Assembly (NCBI GenBank): GCA_023408815.1
Contig: JAEYJO010000080.1
Coordinates: 1-64,000, forward strand
Source of the DNA: Bacillota bacterium
GTDB lineage: Bacteria; Bacillota; Clostridia; Lachnospirales; Lachnospiraceae
Reading direction: 5' to 3'
Length of the DNA: 64,000 nucleotides
Shown here piece by piece: positions 60,408-64,000 of the stretch. The translations under genes and the position numbers were made by a program. The stretch's first letter is position 1. Every line of letters begins with the position of its first letter. Under the pieces are notes generated by a model. It had not been told where the DNA came from and did not search any database. It saw nothing but the letters and a program-made list of their open reading frames with translations.

Positions 60408-61754
60408 ATGAGATCCTATCATGAAACAGAGGAATATCTCTTAAATGTACCGAAGTTCACAATGTTAAAGGGAGGGCCGATGTCAACATGGTTGACGCGA
60501 AAGAATACCCTTGAGGATACGAGTCGCTTTTTGGAGCTTCTGGGGAATCCCGGAAGCGAGAAAAAAGTAATTCACGTAGCAGGCACAAACGGAAAGGGTT
60601 CCGTTTGTGCTTACTTGTGTTCCGTTCTTGGGGAAGCGGGGTACCGTGTGGGAATGTTTTGCTCTCCGCATCTTGTGGAAATGAGGGAACGGTTTCGGAT
60701 AAACGGTGTCCCGGTAGAGGTGGAGGCGTTTACGAAAGCCTTCGAAGCGGTTATGGATAAAATAGAGCTCATGAGAGAGGTATCGGGCAACCCTTCATAT
60801 CACCCGACGTTTTTCGAGTTTTTATTTTTTATGGGAATGCTTATATTTGAGGAGAAGGGCGTGGACTATATCGTGCTTGAGACCGGATTGGGCGGCAGGC
60901 TGGATGCCACAAATACGGTGAAAAGTCCGGTTCTTACGGTTATTACCGAAATAGGGATGGACCATATGGAATATTTGGGAGATACGGTCGGCAAAATAGC
61001 GAGGGAGAAGGCAGGGATATTAAAACCCTGCGCTCCGGTCGTTTTTTGCGATAAAAGAAAGGAAGCTTCCGAGGTAATATTAAAAAGAGCGAAGATGCTC
61101 GGAATTCAAGCATTTCCGGTATCCGGCGACGACTATATTAATGTTAATTTAACAAATAAAAGCATTGATTTTTCCTTTCATTCTCGTTATGATGATTATA
61201 TTAGGCTCACAGTATCAACAAAAGCATTATATCAGGTGGAAAATGCCTCTATAGCAGCGAGGTGTATAGAGGTACTTCGAGATCCCAAGGTTACTTTGAA
61301 GCATTTGACGGAGGGAATTCGAAAGACCGTATGGGAAGGCAGAATGGAAGAAATCATGCCTGGTATCTTTTTGGAGGGCGCGCATAATGAGGACGGAATC
61401 AGGGCCTTTGTGCAGTCGGTCTCGGCAGATTCATGCAAGGGAAAAAGATACATGCTGTTTTCCACCGTTTTGGATAAGGACTATGAGTCGATGGTACGTA
61501 TACTGGAAGAGAAACCATTGTTTGAGCTGACGGCGCTGACCAGACTGGACAGCAGGCGGGCTGCGCCTACGGAGGCTTTATGCGCGGCGTTTGAGAGATA
61601 TGGCAGCGGAAGATATGAGGTGTTTGCTTGTTCGGAGGATGCGTTAGCGTTTTTAATGGATAGAAAAAAAGAGCGAGATTATATATATATTGTGGGCTCT
61701 CTTTATCTGGTTGGAGAGATAAAGGCGCTGCTAAGGAGGAGAACGGATGATTAA
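60408..61754 (+). CDS. folC: Folylpolyglutamate synthase / dihydrofolate synthase
   Basis: A 448-residue Mur-ligase-type enzyme that adds glutamate to dihydropteroate or folates. The P-loop is HVAGTNGKGSV (about 57-67), with YHPTFFEFLFFMGM and DYIVLETGLGGRLDATN further along. It begins 10 bp after valS and is probably in the same transcript, a common pairing in Firmicutes. The ribosome binding site is short (AGG), with the start ATG at 60408; the end overlaps the next gene by 8 bp. Confidence 0.94.
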   Translation: MRSYHETEEYLLNVPKFTMLKGGPMSTWLTRKNTLEDTSRFLELLGNPGSEKKVIHVAGTNGKGSVCAYLCSVLGEAGYRVGMFCSPHLVEMRERFRINGVPVEVEAFTKAFEAVMDKIELMREVSGNPSYHPTFFEFLFFMGMLIFEEKGVDYIVLETGLGGRLDATNTVKSPVLTVITEIGMDHMEYLGDTVGKIAREKAGILKPCAPVVFCDKRKEASEVILKRAKMLGIQAFPVSGDDYINVNLTNKSIDFSFHSRYDDYIRLTVSTKALYQVENASIAARCIEVLRDPKVTLKHLTEGIRKTVWEGRMEEIMPGIFLEGAHNEDGIRAFVQSVSADSCKGKRYMLFSTVLDKDYESMVRILEEKPLFELTALTRLDSRRAAPTEALCAAFERYGSGRYEVFACSEDALAFLMDRKKERDYIYIVGSLYLVGEIKALLRRRTDD

Positions 61755-61947
61755 TTTTGAGGAAGAATTGAAAAAGTTTCATCTAAGCCTGGAAGTGGAA
61801 GATGCGGAAGAGGCGATTTATAATCAGGATTTGACAGATATGGCGGACATCTTCGTGAAGATGATAAAAGATATAGAACAGCATGAGACGACGGCGCAGG
61901 GTCAGCCGAAGCATCACAATGCGATGTCTCGCATTGAAGAAGAATAG
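61747..61947 (+). CDS. Small acidic hypothetical protein
   Basis: A 66-residue protein starting MINFEEELKKFHLSLEVEDA, with many Glu/Asp and a hydrophilic C-terminus. It overlaps folC by 8 bases behind AAGGAGGAG and is followed by the TPR gene. No family recognised; position between folC and a TPR protein is a pattern that would be worth comparing across related genomes. Confidence 0.6.
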   Translation: MINFEEELKKFHLSLEVEDAEEAIYNQDLTDMADIFVKMIKDIEQHETTAQGQPKHHNAMSRIEEE

Positions 61948-61957
61948 GGGTGGCGGC

Positions 61958-63370
61958 ATGATATGTTATAATTGTGGCTGCCGTTTATCTGAACATGATT
62001 TTTGCACCGGATGCGGGGTAGATGTGTCTGTATATAAGAAAATCATGCATATATCCAATCGCTTTTACAACGACGGGTTGGAAAAAGCTGGTGTGAGAGA
62101 CCTTACCGGAGCGATTACAAGCCTGCGCCAGAGCCTTAAGTTCAATAAGAACAATATCGAGGCGAGAAACCTTCTGGGTCTGGTCTACTTCGAAATGGGA
62201 GAAGTGGTGGCGGCGCTCAGCGAATGGGTGATCAGCAAGAACCTGCGGCCTAAGAAAAATATTGCGGACGATTATATCGACATGATACAGAGTAATCAGG
62301 CGAGGTTGGATTCCATCAATCAGACGATCAAAAAATATAATCAGGCGCTTTTGTACTGCAATCAAGGAAGCTCAGACCTTGCAATAATCCAATTGAAGAA
62401 GGTGCTTTCCTTAAATCCGAAGTTCGTCAGAGCTCATCAGCTACTTGCGCTTTTATATATTAACGGGGAAGAGTGGGATAAGGCGAGAAAAGAACTGAAT
62501 AAATGCATCCAAATCGATACGAACAATACAACTACCATGCGCTATTTAAAGGAAGTGGAGCATATGCTCGTTCCCGAAGAGGGTGCGAAGGCAGCTTCGA
62601 AAAAGAAGAGTCAGTCGAAGGATGCGGTAACATATCAAAGTGGTAATGAAACCATTATCCAGCCCTTAAATGTGAAGGAATCCAAGGGAGTTTCCACTTT
62701 CGTAAATATGGGGATAGGTATTGTAATAGGTATCGCGATAGCCTGCTTCCTCATACTGCCGGCGAGAATCCAAGCGGCTAAGTCTACGATTAATGACGAG
62801 CTTAGGGTAGTCAGCGAGCAACTGGATGCGAAGACGGCGACCATCGATGAGATGGAGCAGCAGGTGAACAATCTGACGGAGGAAAAAGCTAAGCTTGAAG
62901 AGGATTTAGAGGGCTATGTGGGGACGGACGGTGCTTTGCAGGCAACGGATAAGCTCCTGCTCGCTTCCGATGCGTACCTTAAGAATGCCGCGGACATCGT
63001 GACCGTTTCTGAATATCTGGATGAAATAGACCTGGAAAGCCTGGGGACCTCGGCATCCGAATCCTTTACTGCCTTGTACGATACATTGACCGGTCTGATA
63101 GGGCCGGAATTGGCTAAGACATATTTCGACGAAGGCTACAGCGATTACCGTCAGGAGAAGTATGCAAGCGCCATTCCCAAACTGGCGAAGGCTTACCAGT
63201 ATGACCAGACGAACGGAGATGCACTTTATTATCTTGCTAACTCCTACAGACGAAATGGAAATGTCGATAAAGCCAAAGAGGCCTATGCGAAGGTAATCGA
63301 GCTTTTCCCTGGTACGAAGAAGGCCAGCGAGTCAACGACATATCTGGCTGAGATAAATAACGGTAATTAA
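61958..63370 (+). CDS. Zinc-ribbon TPR membrane protein
   Basis: A 470-residue protein. N-terminal zinc ribbon has CYNCG and CTGCG (Cys3, 6, 16, 19). TPR helices cover about 30-200, a single membrane helix (VNMGIGIVIGIAIACFLILP) lies near 250, a coiled coil (about 275-330) follows, and a second set of TPR-like repeats ends the protein (YASAIPKLAKAYQYDQTNGD). The ATG at 61958 is behind GGGGTGG. Probably a membrane-anchored scaffold with one TPR array on each side; function unknown. Confidence 0.8.
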   Translation: MICYNCGCRLSEHDFCTGCGVDVSVYKKIMHISNRFYNDGLEKAGVRDLTGAITSLRQSLKFNKNNIEARNLLGLVYFEMGEVVAALSEWVISKNLRPKKNIADDYIDMIQSNQARLDSINQTIKKYNQALLYCNQGSSDLAIIQLKKVLSLNPKFVRAHQLLALLYINGEEWDKARKELNKCIQIDTNNTTTMRYLKEVEHMLVPEEGAKAASKKKSQSKDAVTYQSGNETIIQPLNVKESKGVSTFVNMGIGIVIGIAIACFLILPARIQAAKSTINDELRVVSEQLDAKTATIDEMEQQVNNLTEEKAKLEEDLEGYVGTDGALQATDKLLLASDAYLKNAADIVTVSEYLDEIDLESLGTSASESFTALYDTLTGLIGPELAKTYFDEGYSDYRQEKYASAIPKLAKAYQYDQTNGDALYYLANSYRRNGNVDKAKEAYAKVIELFPGTKKASESTTYLAEINNGN

Positions 63371-63399
63371 AATTATTGAATAAAGATAGAACCTACGAA

Positions 63400-63431
63400 A
63401 GAGAACATAAGCGATTATGTTCTCTTTTTTC
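63400..63431 (+). terminator. Terminator after the TPR gene
   Basis: AGAGAACATAA pairs with TTATGTTCTCT around GCGA, followed by T6. Ends the valS-folC-TPR transcript. Confidence 0.85.
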
Positions 63432-63566
63432 TTTAGATAGGATCAGCGCTACTGATGCGACTATGGAAATAAAAAATGAATAAATTCGACAAAAATGGAC
63501 ATGCTATATTTTATGTATATACATAAAGGAAATATGTCATTTACAAAGAAAAGGAAGGAGAAGTGC

Positions 63567-63875
63567 ATGGAAGAGAATTTTAAAGTGATTGACAATTATC
63601 TCATGGTAAGAATGCCTGAGGAAATTGACCATCACAAATCATCATACATAAGTGAAAATGCGGACCGGTTCATAATGCAGAATAGAGTGAGCAATGTGGT
63701 TTTTGATTTTGAGGATACGAGGTTTATGGATAGTTCCGGTATTGGCATTATCATGGGACGTTATAAAAAGATTTCCTGCTTCGGCGGCAAAGTGTTTGCG
63801 GTTAATATGGATAATAGAATAAAGCATCTTTTAATAATATCAGGCTTACATAAAATAGTGGAAATTATGGACTAG
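63567..63875 (+). CDS. spoIIAA: Anti-sigma F factor antagonist (SpoIIAA-like)
   Basis: A 102-residue STAS-domain protein. The phosphorylated Ser is in DSSGIGIIMGRYKKI. In sporulation it is phosphorylated by SpoIIAB, and its unphosphorylated form frees sigma F in the forespore. AAGGAAGGAGA precedes the ATG at 63567. The next gene is spoIIAB, which confirms the assignment. Confidence 0.93.
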   Translation: MEENFKVIDNYLMVRMPEEIDHHKSSYISENADRFIMQNRVSNVVFDFEDTRFMDSSGIGIIMGRYKKISCFGGKVFAVNMDNRIKHLLIISGLHKIVEIMD

Positions 63876-63885
63876 GAGGAACGGA

Positions 63886-64000
63886 ATGAAAAATGAAATG
63901 ACGATGGAATTTGATGCGGTATCGGAAAACGAGGCTTTTGCGAGAATTTCTGTAGCGGCCTTTATATCCTTTTTAAATCCCACATTGGAAGAGATGTCGG
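63886..64000 (+). CDS. spoIIAB: Anti-sigma F factor / kinase (SpoIIAB), N-terminus only
   Basis: The first 38 residues (MKNEMTMEFDAVSENEAFAR, then ISVAAFISFLNP) match the start of SpoIIAB, a GHKL kinase that binds sigma F and phosphorylates SpoIIAA. TAGGAGGAA precedes the ATG, 10 bp after the spoIIAA stop. The gene runs off the right edge of the window. Confidence 0.92.
   Translation, partial: MKNEMTMEFDAVSENEAFARISVAAFISFLNPTLEEMS

Overview
The window looks like chromosome from a low-to-mid GC, spore-forming Clostridia member, most likely a Lachnospiraceae (Clostridium cluster XIVa) relative. Supporting features are a spoIIAA-spoIIAB start at the right edge, BclA-like and phage-like collagen proteins, a T-box leader on valS, an XPD/DinG-like helicase with an N-terminal nuclease-like domain, an Agr-type regulator pair, and AGGAGG-like ribosome binding sites throughout. 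The family assignment is inference; no rRNA or tRNA gene was seen to anchor it.

Layout. 1-125: the 5' end of an IS3-like transposase leaving the window, with a hairpin over its ribosome binding site. 209-679: a cupin. 843-4119: a compact phage-type module (collagen-like tail fibre, XhlA-like protein, holin, endolysin, small charged protein) behind a promoter that contains a LexA/SOS box. 4121-9687: a heterodimeric ABC multidrug exporter with a MarR regulator and a two-domain CmpB-like membrane protein. 9688-10745: repeat-rich, with a DUF1801 gene. 10746-15995: a Fpg/Nei-like protein, a three-gene ABC-2 exporter, a MITE, a HAD phosphatase and a CPBP protease. 16200-22510: gltBD with a candidate leader attenuator. 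23226-26834: MarR, two nitroreductases and a MATE pump. 26853-28500: divergent agrA-like and agrB-like genes without a visible agrC or agrD. 28685-32209: XRE-TPR regulator, asnA, and a small operon of a flavoprotein, a DMT-like protein and a shortened GNAT.

32425-38910 is a DNA-repair neighbourhood: a radical SAM 'DNA modification/repair' protein and its DUF4130 partner behind LexA-like boxes, an HPr-like protein without the active-site histidine, the helicase-nuclease, and endonuclease IV overlapping the helicase tail to tail. 39597-40904 is a GH13 amylase. 41006-43300 and 45400-45870 are decayed mobile DNA (IS1182-type fragment, a parA with several frame breaks), flanking a large BclA-like collagen protein with a recent internal duplication. 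45876-50565 holds peptidase E/WYL, a GntR-ABC operon and cutC. 51384-53832 is a PadR-DUF1700-DUF4097-PspC envelope operon. 53910-57301 has an ECF S component, a frameshifted VOC gene, a second peptidase E, an XRE regulator and another CmpB protein. 57298-63430 is T-box-valS-folC-small protein-TPR protein, then the sporulation operon.

Most unusual signals: (i) a leader of about 100 bp carrying three stem-loops, found in sense orientation at the same distance before two unrelated genes (10274-10378 and 33875-33976); (ii) LexA-type boxes on both the phage lysis module and the radical SAM/DUF4130 pair; (iii) a non-autonomous element with ATTAGGGTGTCAA ends and 9-bp target duplications, in two full copies plus one solo end; (iv) a second short palindromic repeat ahead of three genes; (v) key residues missing from otherwise intact enzymes (Fpg-like, HPr-like). 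All calls come from reading the sequence; no database search was run.
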